Assembly: GCA_022925895.1 (NCBI GenBank)
Contig: JAKSYS010000051.1
Coordinates: forward strand, 95,914-159,913
DNA from: Fragilaria crotonensis
Lineage: Eukaryota; Bacillariophyta; Fragilariophyceae; Fragilariales; Fragilariaceae
Direction: 5' to 3'
DNA length: 64,000 bases
The notes beneath the pieces were generated by a model. The model did not search any database and was not told the DNA's origin. It was given only the letters and a program-made list of their open reading frames with translations. The position numbers and the translations under genes are program-made. Below are positions 1 to 10,817 of the stretch, piece after piece (positions within the stretch are counted from its first letter, which is position 1; the number at the start of each line of letters is the position of its first letter).

Positions 1-1570
1 GCTCAAGCATTGTTTCCGTCAATGTTGCAAGCTTGCCGACAACCCTATTGAGCTTCTTTGCATGATCTATATGTGGTGGTACACCTGATGCGTGTGACAA
101 CGTCTCTGATTCATCAGTTGTCACAATAAGCTTCAGTTGATTCATTAGGTCAGGGTACAGTAGCAAAGGGATAGTGCCAAATGGATGACGTGGATTTGAC
201 TCAATCATTGGCTTCACGAATGAATCCATATGAAATACAACGGATGCAAGAAGGAAGTAAAGCACCCCGACAAGACCTCCGCCACTTGCATCAGAGAACA
301 ATGTGATGATGTTCCCAAAACATAACTGCATTCCATCATAGACAGCATCGTGTGCAACACCATGTGTGAAATGTGGGGGAAGGACCGCAAACTTCTCAGA
401 TGTTGGGGACAAGCCAGCAAGACATCGCCCAAGATATTGATCACCGGGTTCCGCAAAAAGGAAATAAACATCAAATACTGTTCCTTGGCTCCACTCGCCC
501 CGTCGTGCTACGGATGGAAGCGGTGGAGGGACTGTGGATCCACTTGTTGAATGAGTTGCGGCTCCTTTACGAATGCCATGACTCTTTGCTCTCTCAGGGC
601 GACAATATTGAATAACGGCATCACGATGATCTTTGATGAGTTCAACCAATTGAGTACAGTACCGATGAGAAGCACTTTTGGAAGAACCATTTTCAAGGAA
701 GAGGCTGTCGCGATTTTGTGTTCTGAACTTTTCATTCTGACCCATCAGCCATATTCCGAGCGCTGTTGCAGGACAAATAGAAGGATCAAACGGATTGGCA
801 TACAAGTTTTTCGGACTAACACGTTCACCGCTCCCGTCGGTTTTTGAGTCATCATACGTAATTTTGAAGGAATCGGCTCCATTTGACAAATTGTGAAGTC
901 CTAGGGCATCTATCGATGCGCTACGGGCCATACAATTCCATTGTAAAACTGTGAAAACCCAAAGGAATGTATTTCCAATTTCCAGTGACCATTGACAAAT
1001 ATGACGGTATAAATCAAATGGAATTGGGTCAGCATTGATCTCATCAACATTTCCTTCACGCTTTGCCTTCACGGACTCTTTTTTGAATGAGTCAATAAAT
1101 GAGTGAATTGATTGATGGTAAAGCCTTGGCAGAATCTCTTCGGCCTGTTCTGCCCCAAATAGGATAGCATCATGGAATTTGCGAATATGCTCATATGAGC
1201 ATATCTTTCCATTTGCCTTTCGCTTTACAGACCCAAGGAAGGCTTTGATTAGCGCGACATTGATACCTGCGTACGCCAAATCCTCTGTGTTGTTATGTTG
1301 GCAAAATTTGGGTTGTCTAACATCTCTTGAGAGATTTGAACAACTCCACCAGCTTCAGCATACTCTGGATATTCCTGCTTCAGCCAATTTATTATGACTC
1401 AAGTCTGTTACGATGCTCATGAATTGTTTTCAATTTTCGCCTATTTCCTTCTGTTTCTGAATCTGAACTCTATGCAGATTCTGCAACCCAATGTCACCTC
1501 CAACAATATCCTGCTCGTTTCCTGCTGGTGCTTCAGCATGAAATGCTGCATGACGGCGTCCTCCAGCCAT
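1..1570 (-). pseudogene. Tyrosine recombinase-like gene, 3'-partial and damaged near its N-terminus
   Basis: One minus-strand frame stays open from about 1290 down to base 1, where it leaves the window. The conserved tyrosine-recombinase residues can be read in order: Arg in MARSASIDAL (codon 923-925), Lys in DDSK (842-844), His-x-x-Arg in SHGIRKGAAT (578-580 and 569-571), Trp in GEWS (491-493) and Tyr in FDVY (464-466), nine residues after the Trp as in the family. The domain continues into GDQYLGR, then FAVLPPHF and a long C-terminal tail. A plausible ATG is at 1568-1570 (MAGGRRH). In-frame TGA codons lie at 1430-1432 and 1356-1358, and the best protein switches frame near 1395 and 1290. 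It is therefore either a pseudogene or a gene with sequence errors or an unrecognised intron. Crypton-like or host-domesticated recombinases are the closest analogy; the exact family is inferred. Confidence 0.72.
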
Positions 1571-2432
1571 GGCTGATTGTAAAGAACAAAATAAAGAACA
1601 AAAGACGTACTCCGTTCCAGATTCCTACTACTACTGCACTTGCTAAAACTCAGTAGCCCACAGTAGTGTACATCCTGGACTACAAAACTACAACAGTACT
1701 ACTACTAGTAGTACTGACTATGACACAAGAAGCGCTCCAATTTGAAGTCCAGCAGGTACTGTAGCAGGTAGTAATCAAAAAGTATACCATCGGGTGTCTT
1801 CAATGGTATACTTTTCAATTTCCTACCTGTACAATCTACAGGTACCTGGTACATGGTAGTCATCGAGTAGTCAAGAAATTTCTACCAAAATGGTAGAACA
1901 ACGCCTCAAAAACCGCTCAAAATGGTATACTATCGTCTACTATCTGGTAGTAGTCAAGAATCATGACAGGACAAAAGAAGATAAGGTTTTGTCGCTTGCG
2001 TCTCGTGACGACAACGCATCACTTGAGCACGTGTGCATAGGAATTGTACAATGCGACCGTACTTCAGTACGCAGTACTTCCACTGAAGTACTGACCTCGG
2101 ATGACTGCGATGACACGCTTGCGGGCTTTTTCAGCGGCACTTCTGGCAGGCACAGCGGCTGTATCATATGTCCTCAACAAGTCTCGTCATTTTGCTGGCA
2201 TATGTGAATTCAGTGTAGTCTACTAGACCCATGGTCATTCAACAGATGTCATTTGCTGTGAGAATGCCCAAGATTAAAACTCATCCACCACATACATATC
2301 TTCACCCCTTGCCCCTTGCCCATCAGACACTGTGATACGGAACTCGACAAATGTTCAGAGGCACTTTTTGCGCACCCATTCATTCGACCTTAAACGTCAA
2401 ACAAAAAGGCGCAACAGCTCTACACGACGACA
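1571..2432. other. Intergenic, rich in GTAC and AGTACT palindromes
   Basis: No coding frame here shows protein-like composition. There are many short GTAC-centred palindromes, for example around 1690-1715 and 2050-2095. Just before 2433 lies the presumed promoter of the first glycosyltransferase gene; no convincing TATA box was seen. Confidence 0.5.
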
Positions 2433-4033
2433 ATGAACAATAAAAGAGTAAAGCAAGCGCTGGAAGTTCTGTTCTTCGTCTTTTTGCATGCCGCATTCAT
2501 GTGTTCATCGACTTTCCAGGAGTTCATGTCATCGACAAGTCAGTCACAACAACATGGCAGAAAAGACAAGTCACCGACAAGAAACCTTACACGTTCGGAC
2601 AACGAAATAGAGGAGGAGGAAGTTATACGTCCTTACAATCAAATTGATATCCAATCACTACGATACAATATGAAGGACATTTATCCGATGCTTTTGGTGT
2701 TTAACGGGTCACGATTCGAGGCATACACGCTCGGACACGAGCAAGTGGGGCGTCGATACACCAAACTTGTCCCACTATTGGTACATGCATTACAGACAAA
2801 CAATCCAGAGCGATTCCAACCAGGCCAACCTGTGTTTCAAATGGTATTCACAGTGTCTGATTTTCTTCTGACCGAATGTGCCAACGAATTCGCCGACTGT
2901 CCAATCAACAAATTCCTCCCACCCATTATAAGCTTTTCCTCCGTCTATCGGGACAAATCCATTTTGCCTACTGCCAAATCGTTCCCGAATCCTGATTTTA
3001 GTGGGTGTATGTACGAATGGAAGATACAAAACAAAGCTGGATGTACATGGCCATCGGTAAATAAGAGTCTTGGCTGGGAAGACCTTGAGGATCAATTAGT
3101 GTGGCGAGGATCGGACCATCGATTCTTCTTGCCTTCGTTCGATGAATATGGAAAAATGGACGTGGAGTGGTTAGAAAAGGTGTTTACGCGTGAGGCACTG
3201 GCCAATATGACTGACAACGACGTGGTCTCACGACTCTTTCACCACTACAGCGATCTATCACCGAGATGGAAGGCTGTCGCATTGACCTTGAAATCAACCA
3301 TTGTCGAGCCAGAATCCCATCACTGGATCAATGTTTTGTTCACAGGAACGAGTGAACAGGAGCTTCATGCTCTCTTTGCCGAGCGAGGGACTCCAGTGAC
3401 GGACAAGGAACCCATGAGTTCTGTAGAAATGTCACGATACAGGTATCAGATCGACCTGGCAGGAGGTACGTGGACGCCCGTCTTTTTCAGCACAATACTC
3501 GCCCCAAAACCATAATCTTGACTCACACACCCATCCATCTCGTCCGGACTTTTTCAGGTGGCGGTACGACATGGCAAGGAACTCTCACAAAGTTACGCAT
3601 GCCTGGAGTTCTATTTCATCACGAAACGCCAACCAAGGATTGGTTTTATGATCTCATGCGACCGTGGGTCCACTACATTCCAGTCCAGACTGATCTTGGT
3701 GACTTACGAGCAAGGTATCAATGGGCCAAAAATCATCCAGCGCAAGTGAGGGAGATTGCGGAACGTTCCACCGAGTTGGGGGACTACTTGTTGAGTCCCG
3801 AGTACTTGAATCACGTGTACCAACGACTGTTTGTTGTGTACCTTGGAAAAGTTGTGGAGGCATATCAACCCAGCGACATGTCATGGCAAGACTGTCTTGC
3901 AATGTACCATGAAGGTGGGATTCATTTGAAGCTTGTTTCAGAATGTGGACAAGATAGCTGTGTTTCTGGATGGGGAACGGACCAAGCCGCCGTCGAGAGC
4001 TACCAGCACACGACAATGAAGGATGTGGCATGA
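2433..4033 (+). CDS. GT90/CAP10-like glycosyltransferase, copy 1
   Basis: Two exons, 2433-3465 and 3558-4033, are joined across a 92-bp intron (gtacgt...ttttcag) and give 502 aa. Without splicing the frame ends after LAGG; with splicing it reads LAGGGGTTWQG, as in all four paralogues. An N-terminal hydrophobic stretch (residues about 11-25) suggests a signal anchor, so this is probably a type II Golgi or ER enzyme. Family landmarks are LVWRGSD near residue 223, TPRWKAVAL-like SPRWKAVAL, then YRYQIDLAGG...TTWQG and the HETPTKDWF...PWVHYIPV block near residues 336-385. These match the sugar-nucleotide-binding half of GT90 enzymes such as fungal CAP10 xylosyltransferase and animal POGLUT. Donor and acceptor are unknown. 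The ATG at 2433 is the first in frame. Confidence 0.85.
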
Positions 4034-4246
4034 CAAGTCCGCGCTTATGATTGAGAAAATGTGAACAATCACTATTTCTCCCCCCTTCGATGGCATTCAT
4101 ATCAATGTGTTTCGGAATGCTGACAGGAAAGCGAGATCAAGCACAGACCACGCCGCCGTCGAGAGCTACCAGCTTACGACAGTGAAGGATGTGGCATGAC
4201 AAAGCCACACTATCGATGAGAAATGTGAACACTCATTATTTCTCCA
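3978..4246 (+). repeat. Tandem duplication of the copy-1 3' end
   Basis: The last about 55 coding bases of copy 1, plus about 50 bp downstream (3978-4082), recur at about 4143-4246 with small changes. Both carry the GCCGTCGAGAGCTACCAG segment and GGATGTGGCATGACAA. The second copy lies outside the reading frame and is a non-functional 3' echo of the gene. Confidence 0.8.
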
Positions 4247-4469
4247 GCTTTTGGTCGGTGCTACCTTGAGACACCCACCGGGTTCAAATCCGCTGTGGTA
4301 AATTAAACATTCTGTAGTACGCCTAGGAGCACTATCCAAGTTCCAATCGTTCAGCTTGGTGTCTAAATTCCAAAGCTTAGCGTCGTAACCGCATGTATAC
4401 TGATCCTGAAGCAGAAGTCTGGCGATGCATTTGATTCACCGCCCAACATCACGTCCAAAATGGTAGGCG

Positions 4470-4565
4470 ACGGCGCCAAAACACGACGTGGAGCTCTCAC
4501 GAACATACGCCTATCTGGCGTTCTATTTCATCGCGAGAAGCCAACCGAGGACTGGTTTTCCATGT
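4470..4565 (+). pseudogene. Fossil fragment of GT90 exon 2
   Basis: The stretch from ACGACGTGG to GACTGGTTTTC aligns base by base with the start of exon 2 of copy 1 (TTWQG...PGVLFHHE.PT.DWF). It retains GGCGTTCTATTTCATC and GCCAACC, but has indels and no open frame. No exon 1 is visible beside it. It is the remnant of a fifth family member or of a partial duplication. Confidence 0.75.
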
Positions 4566-4764
4566 CACTCTGGGGAAAGTGCAACAACGCCCTTATAAAC
4601 AATTGAAGAAACTTTCTAAGCATGCCCGTCACAAGAAGAATTACCAGTAGTAGTACGAATAATGCTAGATATACCAAAAATGAATTCGATTCCTGATGTC
4701 AGGACACTGGGAACGATAAAGAACATGCAGCATCATCCAATGGTGCATGCCTTCGGCATGACCT

Positions 4765-6452
4765 CTACCGGTAGGTATGCTTGAAATAGTTCTCGAAGGT
4801 ACCTCGTTGCCATTCTGTATTGCACCTTACATGATCGCATTCTGAGACCTGCTCGACAGGCAGGTTGATCGAACGATACTGTGCCAGGCAATCCTCCCAA
4901 GAGCGACCTTCAGGTAGATAGGCCTTGACCACCTCACCCAAGTAGTCCACGAACAATTCCTTGTACACCGTGTCCATGTATTTGGAACTCAGCAGATATT
5001 CCGCTAACTTGGTGGATTCCTCTGCAATCTTCTTCACCTTATCAGGGTTCGCTTCGGCCCAGTCGTACTGCTCTCGCAAGTTGCTCAAGTCTGTATTGAT
5101 GGGAATGTAGTGGACCCATGGTTCCATAAGGTCATAAAACCAGTCTTTGGTTGGTGTTTCGTGATGAAACAAAACGCCCGGCATGAGTAATTTTGTGATT
5201 GTGCCCTGCCACGTAGTACCGCCACCTGTAGTTGACAAAAGTGGTTGATTGTCATTGAAAACGAACGTATGCGTGTAAGAACAAGAAAAGCTGCGCGCGC
5301 CAACATGTTTTGAATATCCATGCACATACCTCCACCAAGGTCGATTTGGTATTTGTACTTTGACATCGCCATGGGGCTCATCGGAAATTCCTCCGAAACG
5401 ACCACACCTCGATCGAGAAATCTCTGATGCAGTTCTTTCAAGGCGTCTCCAGTGAACCGAACATTGATCCATGAACTTGAACCAGGAAGGCCGTGCAGAG
5501 TTTCGTTGAGAGTCAAGGCAACCGCCTTCCAGCGAGGGGTGAGATTCGAAAATCGTGACATGAGTTTGGCAATCAGCTCCGCATCGGACATGGTTGACAA
5601 CGCTTCCGAGAATTCTATTTGCATCCACCTGCCATTCATATTTCGATGAGCATCCATGACTCCCAAAAAGTTGAAGTCCGACCCACGCCACACAAGTTGA
5701 TTGATGAGAGAATCAAAGTGCAGGCTTTTGTCAACTTCAGGCCATTTGCATTGCGGGGAGCCCATCACCTTGTATTCGTACAGACAGCCACTAAAATATG
5801 GATTTGGAAACGATTTGGCGGTCGGCATGATACGATCATTACGATAGACAGAGGAAAAGCTGACGATCGGTGGGTAGAACTTATTTCCTGGACAGCGATC
5901 AGGGTGATTGACACACATGGTCGTCAAATAGTCGGATTCGCAAAACACCATTTGAAAGACAGGTTGACCCGACCGGAAGCGCTCCGGATAGTTTATTTTC
6001 AAGGCATGCACCAAGAATGGAACGAGTATGACGTATCGAAAGGACAATTTCCTATGGCCAAGGGTGTAGGCCTTGAAGCGCTTGCCGTCAAAAACAAAAA
6101 GGAGTGGCGAGGACATCTTCAAGTGGTACGCCACCGACTGGATGCCTCTCTGATCGTAAATGGGCAATGTTCCAACAGCGACCTGGCTATTCACGGCTGT
6201 CTCCATCAGGTTGCGATTCTGAACATTGAGTGATAATATCTGGAGTAGAGTTCCAGTTCCGGCTTGACTTGAATGTTTACCTCGCACGAAAAACGCGATG
6301 CTTCCCAAGCCCGCGAATGCAAATGATACTATGACAACTCTCAGGACATCAAACGACTTGTGCCGAGTCTTGCTCGGGAGTGGTGAAGATTCGATCATCG
6401 TTGTGAACATTCGTTTGGGAACGATAACAGTGTTCAGCTTCCTCGGCCCCAT
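4765..6452 (-). CDS. GT90/CAP10-like glycosyltransferase, copy 2
   Basis: Exons 6452-5330 and 5225-4765 are joined across a 104-bp intron (5329-5226, gtatgt...actacag) at the same codon as the other copies. The product is 527 aa from the first ATG. A later ATG at 6398 (MIESSP) aligns with MIDPSP of copy 3 and may be the real start. A membrane anchor is visible (VVIVSFAFAGLGSIAFF), followed by LVWRGSD, TPRWKAVALTLNE, YKYQIDLGG and the HETPTKDWFYDL...PWVHYIPI block. It is likely a type II lumenal glycosyltransferase with unknown sugar and acceptor. It shares flanks as well as coding sequence with copy 3, pointing to a segmental duplication. Confidence 0.85.
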
Positions 6453-6790
6453 ATCACTGAAGGAACGAATCAGTGTTCACACAAGGACATCATTGTTTTC
6501 AACGCGTATATCAATGATTCCTCGTAGTTATCCGTATAAGGCGCCTGTAGAAACCATCAAAACATAAAACCTGAAGGTGACTGATTCCGGAGTATAGTCA
6601 CTTGACGTGGAGTTGCGTGGTCACCGTCGTAGATATGTACTGTAGATATGCCCAAGGGTCATTGGACATTAGTCATTTGTGTCCAAACGAACATTTCGAG
6701 TAGCCATGACCCATGACTAATGTCCGATGACTATCTGTTGAAAACTATGACGCAACATTTGGAAGTGACAGGAGTCAGGTCGCATCGACT

Positions 6791-7349
6791 CAACCCAGTT
6801 AGTTTGTAGGGGAATTTGCAATTTAGTCCATAAATAAGTTTAAAGATTATAAAGTACAATGACCCTCTATCTAGTTTTGTACACTATTGCAATATACTCG
6901 GAGTAGTACATAATGATTTCACTATTTCAATAAAGTACACATGTTTTGGCCATGTTTGCTATGTAGTCTATTTTTTGATTATAACACCCATTTCTCAATT
7001 TCCGCGCCCGCCACGCCAAGGTTCCACTGAAGATATGGTACCCCGTCGTGTAGATCAAACATAAATCAACCATGGTCACTACTTTTTCATGGAGCCGTTC
7101 TCCATCATTTATTTTCTGATGATGGCATTGTTGGTTACAAACCTTTTCATTCTGACCCTGTCCATCAACTTTAACAGTGGTCATAATTCACCTTGGTGTG
7201 ATGCTCTTGTCACATTGTGTGCTATCCATGGTGTGTCAAAGTTCCCTTGAAAAAGAATTTGCGCGCGCAATTAGTACTAACGCTACTGGCGGTATACACT
7301 TACGTAGAAGTAACTGCGCCTCAACTTTGCACAATCGCACATTCATCCA
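6791..7349. other. Intergenic between GT90 copy 2 and a retroelement remnant
   Basis: AT-rich sequence with no supported gene. It may include decayed retroelement sequence continuing from the RNase H remnant, since a minus-strand frame at 6927-7184 stays open, but no domain was recognised in it. Confidence 0.4.
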
Positions 7350-7900
7350 TTATCATCCAGCCATAATCCATTTCACACACACCATTTCAAACAACAACAA
7401 GCAAGCATCCTGCTTGCGCTTCCACATCAACGGATACCATCTGATCTTTGCTTCGGGAGTATGATCAGTTTTCTCGATGGACTGTCGTTTGTGTGAGTGC
7501 TCGCGATACCATGTGGCGAGGTGGTCCACGTGCGAATTACGTGACACATCTTTCTTATGTGTGCCGCTTGATATTTGAGATGTATCAAGTTGGTGTCCTT
7601 TGACCCAGACGTGCGAGATCTTTCGTCGAATGAATTTGCTTTCGTGCTTTATGATGCTCATATAATCAGGGTTGGATGGCTGTCGTTCCTTGATCTGCCG
7701 TTGTTGCGTGTGATTCTGGACGTTGCGTATCGCCGATTTGCTGTCCGTAACCCATCGGAATGTGCATTGATGTCGTTTACCCCAGGAGCGTTGAAGTAGT
7801 GAGATCAGAAGCAGAGCTGCCGCGTATTGTCCAACACAGTTACCTTCTAGCCAGGTAAAGGTTATTCCTCTGCTAAAGGGTCTAGGTGTGGGTGAGTCAT
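7350..7900 (-). pseudogene. Retroelement RNase H remnant
   Basis: On the minus strand an open frame reads WVTDSKSAI (Asp codon at 7743-7745), then ISHVWVKGHQLD near 7590-7615 and NSHVDHLATWYRE. This order fits the DSK, VKGHQD and N..aD.LA motifs of RNase H domains in retrotransposons. Upstream on the same strand, GITFTWLEG...GQYAAALLL may be the first strands of the domain. No reverse transcriptase, LTR or other partner is visible within 1 kb, so this is an isolated, probably dead fragment. Confidence 0.6.
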
Positions 7901-8606
7901 TTGAAAAGGACGACGGGGTAAAGGGTCCGCAACACCACAGCTACTTCGGTGTGCAAGTACAAGAGAGGTACAGGGTACCGGCCGGTGGCAGGGATAAAGA
8001 GGATGAGGCGGTGCGCGGTGCCCAATAAAAAGAAAACATCCAATTTTGCACCAAGGGCGCATAAATGCTTAATACTGTCTACCGTAGTATCCCACTGTAC
8101 GGAAGTCTTAAACTTGGTATGATGTATGATACGTGAATGCTACAGTAGTAGTCCGGTTCTAAGAGCGACACTATGTATTGAGAACGAAGGAGCAACTTCA
8201 CTTCGATTTCGTAGTTGTTTCGAGAGAATGATCACTCGAAACAACAATCTTAGTCGCTCTACTATTTCGTTCGCTACCCTCGTCCACGCCTTTCCTTACC
8301 ATGTCGGCCACCTTGACTAGTGTACTCTTCTATATTACGTCGGTAACATCGTCGTCTTGCCCGTAAGTCCAGCGGCCGTTCACTCGCTCCACTTTACCTC
8401 CAACAGCATGCCCGTCACAGGTCACAATCTGGTCCTTCCGTTGGGAAATGAAGGGAAAACGAGAACAACACAAACGGTCAATGCTGGAAATCCCAAAAAA
8501 TGAATCCGGATCCTATTGTCAGGACGAAGTGGAGGATCAAAGAAGTGCAGACAGCACCACACGATCCAAGACCGGCTGCGTCTTCATGCCTTCGGCCACA
8601 TGACAT
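7901..8606. other. Intergenic with a hairpin resembling the copia LTR hairpin
   Basis: No gene is supported. At 8214-8224 and 8235-8245 lies a perfect 11-bp inverted repeat (GTTGTTTCGAG / CTCGAAACAAC). It resembles the TTGTTTCGAAAGAATGATC hairpin in the LTR at 54.9 and 60.7 kb and may belong to an old related solo LTR whose ends are no longer recognisable. Confidence 0.4.
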
Positions 8607-10376
8607 CTACCGATAGGCGTGTTTGAAATAGTCCACGAAGGCACCTTGATCCCATTGTGTATTGCACCGTTCATAATCGCATTCTGAGACCTGCTCGACA
8701 GGAAGATCAATCGAACGGTACTGCTTCATGCAATCCTCCCAGGAACGACCTTCGGGATTGTAGGCCTTGACCACCTCACCCAAGTAGTCCACAAACAGTT
8801 CCTCGTACACAGTTTCCATGTATTCAGAACTCAACAGATATTCCGCCAGCTTGGTGGATTCCTCTGCAATCTTCTTCACCTTATCAGGGTTCGCTTCGGC
8901 CCAGTCGTACTGCTCTCGCAAGTTGCTCAGGTCTGTATTGATGGGAATGTAGTGGACCCATGGTTCCATTAAGTCATAAAACCAGTCTTTGGTTGGTGTT
9001 TCATGATGAAACAACACTCCTGGCATGCGTAACTTTGTCAATGTTCCCTGCCACGTAGTACCGCCACCTGTAATTCACAAAGTAGGTGATTCCGTTTGAA
9101 AAAATCAGGTTGTGAGAAGAGCAGAAGCTACGAGCGTCAACATTCTATGAAAACGAATGTACGTACCTCCAGCTAGGTCGATTTGGTATTTGTACTTTGA
9201 CATTCTCTTGGCGCTCATCGGCCGCTTCTCCGAAACGAGCATACCTCGGTTGTGAAATCTCTGATGAAGTTCATTCCCGAAGTCTCCAGTGAATTGGACA
9301 TTGATCCACGAACTTGAACCAGGTCCTCCGTACACGGCTTCGTTGAGAGTCAAGGCGACTGCTTTCCACCGTGGGGTGAGATCCGAAAATTTTGACATGA
9401 TTTTGTCCATCACCTCGGCATCGGACATGGATGGCAATGCGTCTTCCGAAAATTCTTGGTTCATCCAGTTGCCGTTCATATCTTCATGAGCATCCATTAG
9501 TCCTAGAAAGTCGAAGTCCGACCCACGCCACACAATTTGATTAATGAGTGATTCGAATGGCAGGCTTTTGTCGATTTGAGGCCATTTGCATTGCGGGGAG
9601 CCCATCACCTTATAGTCGTATAGACAGCCACTGAAATCTGGATTTGGGAACGATTTAGCGGTAGGCATGATACGATCATCACGATACACAGAGGAAAAGC
9701 TAACGATTGGGGGATAGAACTTGTTTGCGGGACACTGATCAGGGTCGTTGGCACACGTGGTCATCAAATAGTCGGATACACTAAACACCATTTGAAAGAC
9801 GGGTTGACCTGGTTGGAAGCGATCTGGATGGTTTGTGCGCAAGGCATGTACCATGAATGGAACGAGTTTGACGTATCGAAAGGAAAACTTCCAGTGACCG
9901 AGAGTGTAGGCCTTGAAGTGCTCGCCGTCAAATACAAGAAGAAGTGGCCAGGAAATCCTCAAGTTGTAAGACAGCGACTGGATGCCTTTCTGATCGTAAA
10001 CGGGCAATGTTCCGATTCCAATCTGGCTATTTAAGGCCGTGTCCATCAGGTTTCGTCTCTGGACATCACGGAATTGTATCGAATCTTCGAATAATGTGCC
10101 TGCTCGACTTGATTGTGTACTTCGGCCAAAAAACGCTATGCTTCCGAAGCCTGCGCAAGCACATGACAATATGATAGCACTCCGAATATCAAATGACTTG
10201 CATTGAGCCCTTCTCGCATTGGTTGGAGGGCGGAGTGGCGAAGGATCGATCATGACTATGTGAACGTTCGTTTTTGGAACGATTTTAGTGCTCTCAAAGT
10301 GAATGCTCCCTTTTAAAGCACTTGCGCCAATCAGAATCCGCTGAAACGTCATATAATGGATACTGCCACAATTCAT
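8607..10376 (-). CDS. GT90/CAP10-like glycosyltransferase, copy 3
   Basis: Exons 10376-9167 and 9067-8607 are joined across a 99-bp intron (9166-9068, gtacgt...attacag). The product is 556 aa from the first ATG. The ATG at 10253 (MIDPSP, giving 515 aa) is preferred because it aligns with a Met in copy 2 and places the membrane anchor (AIILSCACAGFGSIAFF) near the N-terminus. Landmarks are IVWRGSD, TPRWKAVALTLNE, YKYQIDLAGG and HETPTKDWFYDL...PWVHYIPI, as in the other copies. It is probably a lumenal type II glycosyltransferase. It is transcribed divergently from copy 4 across a gap of about 0.45-0.55 kb that may hold a shared promoter. Confidence 0.85.
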
Positions 10377-10817
10377 AATTTGTTTTCATGTATATATGAT
10401 TGCTGTGCCTGTTATATAAGGAATGAGTGCTGTGCATCAGATGTCGCTTTAGTTGTTCTGAAGTTCTGACGTCGTCACTTGACATGGTGGTGCGCGGTAA
10501 AAGTAAATGCCGACATTCCTCTGGGTCACTGGTCATTAGTCATTAGTGTCCCGGAGCGTTGATATCCTATCACCGAGCATTATCTCTTTATGCCATAACC
10601 GATGACTGTCATTTGAGTCCCGAAAACTTATGAATACAAGGCGGTGACAGGAGTCAGGTCATCGAGTCGGCCAATTTTGTCCCTGCTACAAACAGTTTCA
10701 GCAAAACTAGCATGACTTAGTATTCGTCAAGTTCTACATTTGTTACAACGAGAAGATCATAGACACCAATCTACTAGTTCTGTGGGCTCGTTGATTGTGA
10801 ACGATCTCCACCATCTT
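10377..10817. promoter_or_regulatory. Divergent intergenic region between GT90 copies 3 and 4
   Basis: This gap separates two genes transcribed away from each other. It contains the block GGTCACTGGTCATTAGTCATT...GTGTCC, which also occurs upstream of copy 2 near 6651, so it may carry conserved promoter elements. No factor can be named. Confidence 0.45.

Larger units (their letters stand above)
4620..10660 (-). repeat. Two copies of a duplicated gene segment (about 4620-6790 and 8410-10660)
   Basis: Copies 2 and 3 resemble each other beyond their coding parts. The 3' flanks share AGCATGCCCGTCACA, an AATGAATCC-like block and ATGCCTTCGGC before the stop. The 5' flanks share a TCACTTGAC block, GGTCATTGG/CTGG...TTAGTCATT...GTGTCC and GTGACAGGAGTCAGGTC (6590-6785 and 10470-10660). 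The unit is therefore a promoter-gene-terminator segment of about 2.2 kb, duplicated in direct orientation and since diverged. Confidence 0.75.

Noticed and set aside
4265-4300. GGGTTCAAATCC resembling a tRNA T-arm
   Set aside because: The flanking bases do not form a T-stem or acceptor stem.
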